Source: Linepithema humile (Eukaryota; Arthropoda; Insecta; Hymenoptera; Formicidae). From it: a stretch of 64,000 nt of DNA. The stretch covers positions 1,116,001 through 1,180,000 of the forward strand of contig NC_090130.1 of assembly GCF_040581485.1 (NCBI RefSeq), in the 5' to 3' direction. The number at the start of each line of letters is the position of its first letter. Positions within the stretch are counted from its first letter, which is position 1. Shown here in pieces: positions 1 to 11,367 of this stretch. The notes under the pieces are model-generated. The model saw nothing but the letters and a program-made list of their open reading frames with translations, did no database searches and was not told the origin of the DNA. Both the position numbers and the translations under genes were made by a program.

Positions 1-124
1 GTTCAGAATAAAAGATTTAAGAATTTTTTCTCCCCGAAACATATTTATCTATAATTATAAAAAACAATGCAATTATTATAAATATAAAAATCATATTCAA
101 TATAGTTAATTCTATATATTTTAG

Positions 125-585
125 GCGCAAGAAACTAAGAAACTAATTCATAAATTAACGAATTTTATCCATTTTGCCGAAGCACATGATGAGGTGAGAC
201 AAAGTTTTTCAAAATTCTATTTAATAGGTTTTGTTAAGTATATTTAGTTAATAATCATATTATAATGCAGGTTTATCAATTTGTACTACAAATAACACTG
301 CGACCGTTGAAGTTTAGTGGATTAGGCTTATTTTATTTTGGCTATAAATTTATTCGTGAGGTTAGTGTTTAATTTCATTTAACTGCCTGTATCAGCATAA
401 TGCAATCAAAAATTAGAAATAATTTAATAAGCAGCAAAATTTTGGATAGCAATATTTATAATTTATTTTGTTTTCAGTTCTTCGTCTGGATTCTTACTGC
501 CGTTATTTTTATGATGCAAATGGATTCTTCTCCGATATCTCGAATAATAATTTTTCCCATTAATAATAAAACACATTATAATTAA
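125..585 (+). CDS. Gustatory receptor Gr0, 3' part only (exons 5-7)
   Basis: Only the last three exons of a receptor gene lie in the window; the rest is upstream of base 1. Exons are 125-193 (69 nt, AQETKKLIHKL start), 271-360 (90 nt, VYQFVLQ ... GLGLFYFGYKFIRE) and 478-585. Each has an AG acceptor, and the first two have GT donors (gtgaga, gttagt). The FGYKFIR end matches Gr14 and Gr20 better than the FGNxFLRK of the other copies, so this gene belongs to the divergent subfamily. Exon 7 encodes FFVWILTAVIFMMQM followed by a long polar tail, ending at TAA 583-585. The intact frame argues for a live gene, but nothing can be said about its 5' part. Confidence 0.85.
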
Positions 586-1217
586 TAAGAAAAGAAATGC
601 AAATGTGATATTTTCTAGAGTCTCTTTATTTTATTTTTTGTTAGTATACACTCAATTGTTACACGAATTAGATTTAATAATGGCTATAAATATTTAGCAT
701 ATGTAAATAATTGCTACATTACCTTTTAGTGTTATTGTATATTAATTCTTCTCCGTTATTTATTACATGTACACATATTTTAAATAAAAATTTTTTCAAT
801 ACATATATATTGATTGATTGATTACATAATGCATTTACATATTATTTGCAAAATAAATTCATATTGTTCATCATATAAACTCGAAAGTTATCAAATCTAG
901 TTTAATTTGTTCACTAAAAAAGTATCAAAGCTTTTTTCATCTGTCATATACTTTTAATATCAAGTCAATATTTGATGGCTGTCCGTAAGCTGAAAACTGC
1001 CAATCATTGAAGTTAATACGACCTAACGACATCGATCGATTACTGTGTTTAGAGAAGGAGTTAAATGATGCATCGCGGTGTTATCGCATTATAGCAATTG
1101 CGCAATATTCTAAGTCATTTTGATAAATGAGTTATGTGTTATCTGAATAAACATGTGACATCAGTTTGAATAGACATGTAATGTTAGTTTGCGGGCGAAA
1201 TCGCAAGGGTATTGACT
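586..1217. other. Intergenic spacer Gr0-Gr1
   Basis: AT-rich spacer with no recognisable gene. The last 200 bases resemble the sequence before Gr6 (ctgaaaactgccaat-like and gacatcgatcg-like stretches, then a cgcaa..gtat..gactatg start context). This marks Gr1 and Gr6 as duplicates that share promoter-proximal DNA. Confidence 0.6.
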
Positions 1218-3376
1218 ATGGCAACCACTGTAGAACAAGCTGTATATCCTTTGCTCATAACCTTATCCGTTCTGGGTTTAGGTGTATATTCCTCGCAGAA
1301 ACTTTATTTAAGTATTTTATATAATTTGACAGTGTGGACTGCTTATAGCTGCTTGTTTTATTACACAGTGACCGCGCTTAAAGTACAAAATTGGTTTCTA
1401 TCACCTGTTTATTTGGCCAATCTGCATATTAGCATTTTCACCAGCATTGCATCTATTATCCTAAGTGTATATCAAGACAAGGTATAAAACATGTCCGATA
1501 CTTGGATTAATTTATAAATGATTAAAATATAATAGTTTTCATAAGAAAGTAATTATTAAGAATTGTCTTTATGTACAATGATATTTGACATTGTAAAAAT
1601 AGACATATTCTCTATTATTATTGTATATAACATTTTTTAGAAATTTCGTAAATTTATAAAAAGACTTGAGCTTGTAAACGATACACTGGAAGAATTAGGT
1701 ACTCCAAAGATATATCACAAGCTACACGTGTACGCAAAAAGAATATTAATTGGATGGTTAGTGTGTAGTCACAGTATAAGTGCGTGTGACATAATATGGT
1801 GGTGGTACATAATAAAGGATTGACGAAGCGTGATTATACCTTACGTTGTAAATCATTATTATTACGTCAACATGTTTGTGGATTTATTATTTGTCACTTT
1901 TTTATGGTTTGTATATTAAAATCAGAATATTGAATTTATTTTGAAATCTTTTTTTTTAATTAATACTAATTAATATTTCATAGACACTCATGCGCGTGCA
2001 TGTATAATGAAAAAAGCTGTTCATATAAATTAAAATAAGTATTATAACAAATTTGTATATATTTTAATTATTTAATTTTTTTAAATTATTTTCTAATAAT
2101 TTTTTTTTACATATTTTGAGATTGTATAATTGTTTTTGCTTCGCGACAGGTACATTGGCACTAAATTTGATAACGTAAATGAACACATGAGATGTTTACT
2201 AATAAAAAAAAAACGTGGATTGAGACGTGCATGGAGAACAGTCACACCGATAACACGTCTATGTATTACATATACTGGCAATTACAAATGCGTGCTGTGG
2301 ACTTCCATGTAAATCATGTTGAATAGATCATTTATTTGAATATAATTGATTAATAAAATTTTATTTAAAAAATTTATCTAAGATTTAATTGATTAAAATA
2401 TAGGTAATTTTTGTTTTTTTACGTGTTTTCCTATAACCTTATTCACAAATTTTATTTTTTGATAGGCATCTTCATCTGGAGTTATGTCAAATCGCACGAG
2501 AATTAAACGCAATGTTTGGAATACAAATCACTTTGGAAATGCTAGCTCATCTGATACATCTGACAAGATTAATTTCTTATTTTTTCATAAATGTAAAAAT
2601 AGAAGATCATCATTTGCTTACATCAATTGGTGGAATCGATTTCCAAGTTTGGATTTGGATATATGTAGTTAGAATTTTTGGATTAAATTACATTTGTGAA
2701 AATGTCAGTGAAAAGGTAAACTCTTAATGTAATTTCCAAAAATATATATATTTCTTTAATAATGAATTATTGATTTTAGGCTAATAGAATAAAAAGAATT
2801 ATTCACTATTTATCTGATTCCCTTCGATATGCTGATGTTCGTGAAGAGGTAAAAAAGTTTTAATAATGAGTAACTTAAATTGAAACTTAAACCTTAAATA
2901 TATAGCAATTTTGTGTGCGCAGATTCATCAATTTATATTGCAAACAATACACCATCCATTAAAATTTACTGGGCTGAATCTCTTTTACTTTGGTAACGGC
3001 TTTCTACAAAAAGTTGGTTTCCTTATTTAAATCTTTAAATTACAACTTCTTCACTTTTATAATATTGCATAAATTATAAAATGTCATCTTCTTTTTTATC
3101 ATATTCTTTTCGTTATATAGTTTAACTTTATTTTGTATTATTTTTCTTTATTATACAATGTTATTGTGTTATATGAATGTAAATTAATAAAAATAGAAAT
3201 ACTATGCTAAAATATTTTTAATTGTCTTATATTAAAATTATCGCTCCGCGCAAAAATTTAATATACTAATTCCTTTTTAGTTTTTTATAAAAGTCTCAAC
3301 ATTAGTGATGATTGTAGTGCAGATGTCTAACACTCTATCACCAAATACAAGTGCCGGAAATTTTAAAGAAAAATAA
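1218..3376 (+). pseudogene. Gustatory receptor Gr1 with a nonsense codon in exon 2
   Basis: Exons: 1218-1481, 1641-1906, 2150-2308, 2466-2715, 2780-2848, 2923-3012, 3281-3376. All six GT-AG introns are present, with the array's usual phases. The frame is interrupted once, by TGA at 1821-1823 (codon 149). The sister gene Gr6 has TGG there (KDWRS), so the change is Trp to stop. Everything after it stays open for about 248 codons, including the HLHLELC start of exon 4, NYICE, and an exon 7 with STLVMIVVQ. The start ATG 1218 gives MATTVEQAVYPLL; an earlier in-frame TTG is not needed. Without readthrough the product would lose the last five exons and most membrane segments. The near-perfect remainder means the lesion is recent, polymorphic or tolerated. 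Confidence 0.8.
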
Positions 3377-4020
3377 CCAAAGTAACACCAACATATGTAA
3401 CATATGAGAAAATGTGGTATGCATATCTATTTTAGGCGTAATAAATTTATATACTTTATATCAATTTCCATTTCTTTTTTACTGCAATTCCCTCTTTTCG
3501 TTTTCTGCGTTGTATAGAACAGTCCACTTTTAAAAAATGCCTGTTATCTGATGTCTCAATAGTATCGAAGTTCATCGTTATCGTTTTTTCGCGATGCTGT
3601 TTGATTTTTTCGGTGCAGTTTATATCGTGATATCGTTATATCGTTATACCGTGAGCGGCTGTCATTGTGAAGTTTTTGACAGTTGTACATATTTTATTTC
3701 TTTGTAATTAAGAGAATCAATGGCGCGTGTAGCACGCGCTTGTTTGTCTTGTAATGATAAAAACAACATTAAATGTATTAACTATCTAAATATATAAAAC
3801 ATAAATTAACAGTATTATCTTCATAAATTATAACATAACAGATTTACTGATTAATCATTTTCTTTGTTTGTCAAGCAAGTCGATTTTGTTAATATGCATA
3901 AGTGCGACTAACAAAACTCATTACAATTCCATTACCACTATGAGTCAATCCAATTATCACGCGCTCCTCAAGTGAATTTATAGAAGTATCAGTCCATACT
4001 AGTTTAAGATAGTAATTGTT
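3377..4020. promoter_or_regulatory. Upstream block of Gr2, repeated before Gr3, Gr4 and Gr5
   Basis: From about 3421 this noncoding block is nearly the same sequence found at about 6642-7215, 10471-11052 and 13320-13899, each directly before a start codon. It therefore probably carries the promoter of the four-gene block. It contains a perfect 7-bp palindrome with a 3-base loop (GCGCGTG-TAG-CACGCGC, 3723-3739). This copy also has an extra run of short TATCGTGATATCGTTATATCG-like repeats near 3625-3650. No TATA box can be assigned with confidence. Confidence 0.6.
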
Positions 4021-4313
4021 ATGATGATCACTATTCAACAGGCCTTTAGACCTCTTTTTATTCTGTGTTTTATTGTGGGTTTACGTATATACCCCATTAA
4101 ACAATCAAAACCAAAAAATCAATGGATTGGATATTTATATGTTCTATATTTTTTGACAGTCTGGTTTGCTTATAGCTATTTGTTTTACAACGTGCTAATC
4201 GACAATCTAGAAACGGCTCCAGGTTTTACAGGAGGCATCTTTATTACGTTTACATCCGCAATTTTTAGTCTTTATCATCAAAAGGTATAATAATACTTGC
4301 ATTATATATATAT

Positions 4314-4352
<39 letters not shown>

Positions 4353-6354
4353 CACGTTATAAATGTATTTAATTGGCATTATTTTAGAGATTTGAAATAC
4401 TTATAAAAAGACTTGCTAAAGTGGATGATACTTTAGAAGAACTTGGCACTCCAAAAATGTATCGGAAAATGTATATGCAGTCAAAACGAGTGATAATTTG
4501 TTGGATTATATATATTCTTACCGTATTTATTTGCGAAATAATATTACAGTGGTATATGAATGATATGATGTTTCCTTGGGATATTATTACATTTAATATA
4601 ACATACTATTATCATCATATCAACGCATTCATAGATTTGTTGTTTATATTGTTTCTACGGTGAGTATAAAAGTATTTAATAATAGTAATTATTTATACAC
4701 GTTTCATAAGTTACCAAACATATAATTATATATTTTTATAAATTAGTTATTTTTTAAATACAGATATATTGGTAGCAGATTTGATAAAGTAAGCGAACAT
4801 ATGCAAAGCTTGTTAGAAAAAATGGACCATGAGTTGAGATGTACATGGAAAAAATCTGTAATTGTGCATAAATATTCTTTACATATTAATAATTACAAGC
4901 GAACAATATGGACTTCAATGTAAATTGGCACATGCATATATTTTGATAGATTATTGATTTAGAGCTAATCTAATAATGATATAAATAATGATATAAATGT
5001 ATTATTTTTTAAATTTAAAAATTAGTTATTATAAGAATTAAAGATCGTAAATTATTATAATATCCGTTGATTTTTAATCTGCGATTTCTAATAATAAAAA
5101 TATATTTTTCGACAGGCATCTTCATTTGGAATTATGTCATATCTCTCGCAATTTAAATATGATATTTGGAATGCAACTTACTTCTGAAGTGATATTTTAT
5201 ATTACTTATCTACCAATAATGTGTTTTTTTTTATGTGTAATGATAATAATTAAATATCGAGAATTCTTTTCTATTCAGTTTCGAGTTCTCTGCTGGACTT
5301 TCATATTTTTAGTAAGATTTTGCAGTGTAAATTATATATGCGAGACTGTCACATTTAAGGTAAAAAAATCTAAACAACAAAAGTATATGTATTATATCAG
5401 TAATATCAAATTTTTATGATGTTTTGTAGGCCAACAATATTGACAAAATAATTCATCAATTGGTAGATATTCTTCGATACAATGACGTTTCAAAAGAGGT
5501 AAAAAGTATTTTTACACTACCAAAACATAATTAAAAAAAAAATTAAAGCTTAGCAATGATTATTTACATACAGATTCATCAATTTACGTTACAAACAATG
5601 CGATATTCCTTGAAGTTCAACCGAATTGGTCTCTTGTATTTCGGCAATGAGTTTCTTCGAAAGGTTTCTATTTGCATTAAATTTTAAATTATTCTATTTT
5701 TATCACATTTTAAATAAAATTATAGATTTTAAAGACTATTTATCAAAGTATCAAGTTTTTGTAGTAATTTTTTAAACTTGAACTTTATTACCAAATGATT
5801 ATTACTATGTTTTTTTTATGTATTATATGTTATAAAGCATTTTTTAAATTTTAGTTTATATTTTATAATATTGTTGCGCTCGCGCCGCGGGAAATCGTCG
5901 ATTGTGACGTGTGGGCTGCGAGTTGGCATTGAGAAGCGTCGCTTAGTAATTTGTAAATAAGTTGTGAAGCGTTGCTTAGTAATTTGTAAATAAAGTGTCA
6001 AGTGACAGTTACGCTTGGTCCTCGGTGCCGTGAAGACGCGTTTCGGAGGTGAGACGGTTTTCTTAATTATAAACGAAAGTTTTGTTGTTACGGTTCAAAT
6101 TGTGTTATCGTTGAGTTCATTAAAGTTTGTTATACTCAAATTGAGTTTATTATTTCTTGCGTGAGCGCATTCGCGAGTGATTGTCGCGAGTGCAACAATA
6201 TGTTTAAATAAGGTGTTGTTTTTGTACTGAATAATAAATAATTGATAATTTTTTCCAGTTTACCATGACGATTCTAACAAGTATTATCATTCTTGCGCAA
6301 TTTTGTGCTAAACTAATTATGGAAGTGATGTCAATTGAAGATTCAGATTTGTAA
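4021..6354 (+). CDS. Gustatory receptor Gr2, complete (7 exons)
   Basis: Exons: 4021-4284, 4388-4659, 4764-4919, 5116-5359, 5430-5498, 5574-5663, 6259-6354, giving 396 aa with no internal stop. Gr proteins are ligand-gated cation channels of taste neurons with a cytoplasmic N-terminus. Visible here are hydrophobic segments in exon 1 (FRPLFILCFIVGL and LYFLTVWFAYSYLFY), exon 2 (IICWIIYILTVFICEIIL and INAFIDLLFILFLR), exon 4 and exon 7 (TSIIILAQF, the C-terminal signature). Two ATGs stand in tandem at the start (4021, 4024), and either could serve. Intron 1 holds a (TA)n run and intron 6 a solo-LTR-like insertion. Exons 1-5 are closest to Gr4, but exon 6 is closest to Gr5. The ligand is unknown. 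Confidence 0.92.
4298..4347. repeat. (TA)n microsatellite in intron 1 of Gr2
   Basis: An almost pure run of TA units. Matching runs lie in intron 1 of Gr4 (about 11335-11365) and Gr5 (about 14183-14227). In Gr3 the run is split by a transposon. Confidence 0.85.
5872..6197. mobile_element. Solo-LTR-like insertion (326 bp) in intron 6 of Gr2
   Basis: The insert starts TGTTGCGCTCGCG and ends CGCGAGTGCAACA. It is flanked by ATAT on both sides (5868-5871, 6198-6201). Gr4 has the uninterrupted site (ttataatatgtttaaata, near 12870-12890), so the boundaries and the 4-bp duplication come from a filled/empty comparison. The insert is clearly richer in G+C than the intron. TG...CA ends and a short target duplication fit a solo LTR. 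The ends also form a 14-base near-perfect inverted repeat, so a small inverted-repeat DNA element with a TA duplication remains possible. No coding capacity is seen. Confidence 0.65.
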
Positions 6355-7215
6355 GCGCTCTGGCAGAGAGAAGTTGAAAACATATATTGTAATTCTGATT
6401 AAATAATTTATTTTAATAATTCGTAGATACACACATAATGCTATTATAATAATTTATAAAAACTGTGTTTATTGTTTTAAAAAAAATATAGTGTTATGAA
6501 ATATAAGAATTCTTATAATTTTTGGTAACAAATGCTTTACAAGTTATTTTGAATTATATGCTAAAAAGTTATTTTATAATTATATGCTATTATAATAAAA
6601 TGCAAATAATCTTAATAAATTCTTAACAAAAAAATGTAGTACACATATCTATTTTAGGCGTAATAAATTTTATATCAATAAAATTATTTTTATTTTTTTT
6701 TTTTTCTACAATTCCCTCTTTTTGTTTTCTGCGTTGTACAATCCACTTTTAAAAAAGGCCTGTTATCTGATATCTCGATAGTATCGAAGTTCAATGTTAT
6801 CGTTTTTCCGCGATGCTGTTTGATTTTTTCGGTGCAGTTTATATCGCGAGCGGCTGTCATTGTGAAGTTTTTGACAGTTGTACATATTTTATTTCTTTGT
6901 AATTAAGAGAATCAATGGCGCGTGTAGCACGCGCTTGTTTGTCTTGTAATGATAAAAACAACATTAAATGTATTAACTATCTAAATATATAAAACATAAA
7001 TTAACAGTATTATCTTCATAAATTATAACATAACAGATTCACTGATTAATCATTTTCTTTGTTTGTTAAGCAAGTCGATTTTGTTAATATGCATAAGTGC
7101 GGTTAACAAAACTCATTACAATTCCATTACCACTATGAATCAATCCAATTACCACGCGCTTCTCAAGTAAATTTATAGAAGTAACAGTCTATACTAGTTT
7201 GAGATAGTAACTGTT
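6355..7215. other. Spacer Gr2-Gr3: 3' tail motif, poly(A) candidate, upstream block
   Basis: Directly after the Gr2 stop comes a conserved agcgctctggcagaga motif, also present after Gr3, Gr4 and Gr5. Near 6594 is an AATAAA inside a block shared by all four units, a candidate poly(A) signal. From about 6642 the shared upstream block begins, with the palindrome at 6918-6934. No gene is seen. Confidence 0.6.
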
Positions 7216-10157
7216 ATGATGACCACTATTCAACAGGCCTTTAGACCTCTTTTTTTTCTGTGTTTTATTGTGGGTTTACGTTTTGACCGTATTAAACAAT
7301 CAAAACCTAAAAATCAATGGATTGAATATTTATGTGTCTTATATTTTTTGACAGTTTGGATTGTTTATAGCTATTTGTTTTACTACAGACTAATCAACAA
7401 AATAGAAATTCTAAGTCTTATAGGGGGCATCTTTACTACGTTTACATCCGCAATTTTCAGTCTTTATCACCAAAAGGTATAATAATACTTGCATTGCATA
7501 TATATGTATATATACCCAGTCAGCAAAGTCTGTTCGAACAGATATTGCCAAACGTCTGCTACAAATTTCTGTCAGCAGAAAGACTGCAGATTGTATACAA
7601 AACCTGTTACATCAAATGATGATAGCAGAATGTCAGCAGAAATGTTACAAAATCTGCTGACATAATTTGACAGCAGATCAGTAGCAGAAACCGAGTAGGA
7701 TTTGCTCGGAATTATTACAGCAGATTAGCGGCAGAAGCCGAGCAGGACCTGCGCAACGCAGTTTGATATCAGATTGACGGCAGAAATCGAGCAGGATCTG
7801 TATAATGCACTTTGATGTCAGATTGGCGGCAGAAATCGAGCAAAATCTGCGCAGTGCAATTTGATGTTGTTTGCCGCTTTGCAACGTATTTCTTCATATA
7901 TAAACTCGTACTGAAATTTCATCTACAGTGCATATAAAGTGTGGCCAGTGGCTTAATGAAACTTATCAGTTTAATACAATAGTCTGATACAATCCCCATA
8001 AGAGATTCAGAATATTAAACTGATTTTTTAAATTGAAAATGCGCTGCGAGTTGACCCGATATTGCTGTGATTTCGAGATTTTGCCTAATAAATTTATTAA
8101 AACATAAGTATTTTTTTTGTCCGAATAAAGCAAATATATATTACATATATACTTTGCATACCTCATTTACTACTTTTAATAAACGAAACAAGAAATGTAA
8201 AATTGTAATAAAGCACTTAAATGCCGTTATTCCATTTATATTGTGACGGCAGATTCTGTTCGATTTCTGCCGACAATCTGACACCAAATTACACTGCGCA
8301 GAATCTGCTCGTTTTCTGCCGCCAATCTGCTGTCAATCTATGTCGACAGATTCTACCGACAGAACACGAGCTTAAGGCGGACACAGATGGCACCGTATTT
8401 GCTGCCAAATTCTGAGCGAATCTGCTTGCAAACTGCCAGCAGGCTGCTAACATTTTGTTGACTGGGTATATATATATATATATATACACGTTATAAATGT
8501 ATTTAATTGGCATTGTTTTAGAGATTTGAAATACTTATGAAAAAACTTGCTAAAGTGGATGATACTTTGGAAGAACTTGGCACTCCAAAAATGTATCGAA
8601 AAATGTATATGCAGTCAAAACAAGTGATAATTTGGTGGATTATATATATTCTTATCTTAAATATTTACGATATGACATTACAGTGGTATATGAATAATGC
8701 TTCCTGGAATTTTGTTATATACAATATAACATGCTATTATCATTTTATCAACGCAATCATAGATTTATTATTTGTATTATTTCTACGGTGTGTATGGGAA
8801 TATTTATTAATAGTAATTATTTATACACATTTAGTAAGTTAGCACACATAATTATACATATATATATTAACATATATAATTATTTATTATTATAAAATAC
8901 ATATTTTTTAAATACAGATATATTGGTAGCAGATTTGATAAAGTAAACGAGCATATGCAAAGCTTGTTAGAAAAAATGGACCATGAGTTGAGATGTACAT
9001 GGAAAAAATCTGTAATTGTGCATAGATATTCTTTACATATTAATAATTACAAGCGAATAGTATGGACTTCAATGTAAATTGGCACACGCATATATTTTGA
9101 TTGATTATTGATTTAGAGCAAATTTAATAATGATACATATAAAATGATACAATGATACATAGTACTTTAAAAAAAATTCAAAAATAAGTTATAAAAATTA
9201 AAAATTATAAATTATTATAATTTCCGTGTTTTCTAATAACAAAATATATTTTTCGACAGGCATCTTCATTTGGAATTATGTCGTATCGCTCGCAATTTGC
9301 ATATGATATTTAGAATGCAACTTACTTCTGAAATGATATTTTATGTTACTCATCTACCACTAATGTGTTTTTTCTTATGTTTAATGGTAATAAATAAAAA
9401 TCGAGAATTACTTTCCGAACAGTTTCATACTATCTGCTGGACTTTCATATTTTTAGTAAGACTTTACAGTGTAAATTATATATGTGAGAATGTCACATTT
9501 AAGGTAAGAAATATAAACATCAAAAGTATATTATATCAGTAGTATCAAATTTTTATGTTTTGTAGGCCAACAATATTGACAAAATAATTCATCAATTGGT
9601 AGATATTCTTCGATACAATGACGTTTCAAAAGAGGTAAAAAATATTTTTACAGTACCAAAACATAATTAAAATAAATTATTTAAAACTTAGCAATGATTA
9701 TTTACATACAGATTCATCAATTTACGTTACAAATAATGCGATATTCCTTGAGGTTCAATGGAATTGGTCTCTTCTATTTTGGCAATAAGTTTCTTCGAAA
9801 GGTTCCTATTTGCATTAGATTTTAAATTATTCTATTTTTATCACATTTTAAATAAAATTATAGAGTTTAAAAACTATTAATCAAATTATAAAATTTTTGT
9901 AGTAGTTTTTTAAACTTAGACTTTATTACCAAACGATTATTACAAAGTTATGTTTTTGTTTATGTTTTTTTATATATTATATATTATACTGGCATTTTTT
10001 AATTCTTAGTTTTCATTTTATAATATGTTTAATTAAGATACTGTTTTTATATCATACTAAATAACAGATAATTAATAATTTTTTCCAGTTTATCATGACG
10101 ATGCTAACATTTATTATCATTCTTGCGCAAATTTTTGCTGCAATGTTCAGGACATAG
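7216..10157 (+). CDS. Gustatory receptor Gr3, complete, short C-terminus
   Basis: Exons: 7216-7476, 8522-8787, 8918-9073, 9260-9503, 9566-9634, 9712-9801, 10089-10157, giving 384 aa with all frames open. Intron 1 is about 1 kb because a 952-bp transposon sits in its (TA)n run. Exon 1 reads GLRFDRIKQSK where the sisters have a Y-P pair (FYPIK or IYPIK), a change of two otherwise constant residues. Exon 7 ends early: after TFIIILAQIFAAMFRT a TAG stops translation, while Gr2, Gr4 and Gr5 continue about ten residues to an S-D-L end. The following DNA still resembles the old coding tail. The missing tail lies beyond the last helix, so a working receptor is plausible. Confidence 0.9.
7515..8466. 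mobile_element. DNA transposon-like element (952 bp) with internal 49-bp repeats
   Basis: Ends are inverted repeats, CCCAGTCAGCAAA on the left and TTTGTTGACTGGG on the right (one mismatch). Flanks are TATA-type DNA because it inserted into the microsatellite that is unbroken in Gr2, Gr4 and Gr5. Inside the left arm a unit of about 49 bp containing cagattggcggcagaaatcg recurs, with copies starting near 7674, 7721, 7770 and 7819. Inverted copies lie in the right arm (about 8247-8350). The middle, about 7870-8220, is not repetitive. There is no transposase, so it is non-autonomous. The superfamily is not recognised. Confidence 0.75.
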
Positions 10158-11052
10158 ATGCCAATCGTAACTTCAAATTTGTAAGCGCTCTGGCAGAGAG
10201 AAGTTGTAAAGATATACATATTGTAATCCTGATTAAGTAATTTATTTTAATAATTCTTGGACAACTCTAATATGATAATAATTTATAAAAACTCTGTTTA
10301 ACACTGTCTTTTGAAAAATATAGCGCTATGAAATATAAGAATTCTTATAATTTTTAGTAATAAATGCTTTACAAGTTATTTTGTATTATATGCTAAAAAG
10401 TTATTTTATAATTATATGCTATTATAATAAAATGCAAATAATCTTAAGAAATTCTTGACAAAAAAATGTACACATATCTATTTTAGGCGTAATAAATTTT
10501 ATATCAATAAAATTATTTTTATTTCTTTTTTTCTACAATTTTCCCTTTTCGTTTTCTGCGTTGTACAGAACAATCCACTTTTAAAAAAGGCCTGTTATCT
10601 GATATTTCGATAGTATCGAAGTTCAATGTTATCATTTTTCCGCGATGTTGTTTGATTTTTTCGATGCAGTTTATATCGTGAGCGGCTGTCATTGTAAAGT
10701 TTTTGACAGTGGTACATATTTAATTTCCTTGTAATTAAGAGAATCAATGGCGCGTGTAGCACGCGCTTGTGTGTCTTATAATGATAAAAACAACATGGAA
10801 TGTGTATTAGCTATCTAAATATATAAAAAATAAATTAACAGCATTATCTTTATAAATTATAACATAACAGATTAACTGATTAATTATTTTCTTTGTTTGT
10901 TAAGAAAATCAATTTTTTTAATATGCATAAGTGCGGCTAATTACAAAACTCATTACAATTCTATTACCACTATGAATTAATTCAATTACTACGCGCTCCT
11001 CAAGTAAATTTATAAGAGTATCAGTCCATACTAGTTTGAGATAGTAATTGTT
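10158..11052. other. Spacer Gr3-Gr4
   Basis: It holds the relic of the lost Gr3 coding tail, the agcgctctggcagaga motif (near 10182), an AATAAA candidate near 10430 and, from about 10471, the shared upstream block with an intact palindrome at 10750-10766. No gene is seen. Confidence 0.55.
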
Positions 11053-11332
11053 ATGGTGATCACTATTCAACAGGCCTTTAGACCTCTTTTTATTCTGTGT
11101 TTTATTGTGGGTTTACGTATATACCCCATTAAACAATCAAAACCAAAAAATCAATGGATTGGATATTTATATGTTCTATATTTTTTGGCAGTCTGGTTTG
11201 CTTATAGCTATTTGTTTTACAACGTGCTAATCGACAATCTAGAAACGGCTCCAAATTTTGCAGGAGGCATCTTTACTACGTTTACATCCGCAATTTTTAG
11301 TCTTTATCATCAAAAGGTATAATAATACTTGC

Positions 11333-11367
<35 letters not shown>

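Noticed and set aside
2093..2281. Minus-strand open frame over Gr1 exon 3
   Set aside because: Shadow of a real exon on the other strand; no family match, and no minus-strand gene is supported anywhere in the window.
4913..4922. Apparent stop TAA right after W-T-S-M in exon 3 of most copies
   Set aside because: It is the gtaaat splice donor (at|gtaaat). Joined to the g of exon 4, it restores ATG and the frame in every copy.
7674..8350. Regularly spaced repeats resembling an array (CRISPR-like)
   Set aside because: The repeats are imperfect, about 49 bp with no unique spacers, and lie in the arms of a eukaryotic transposon-like element.
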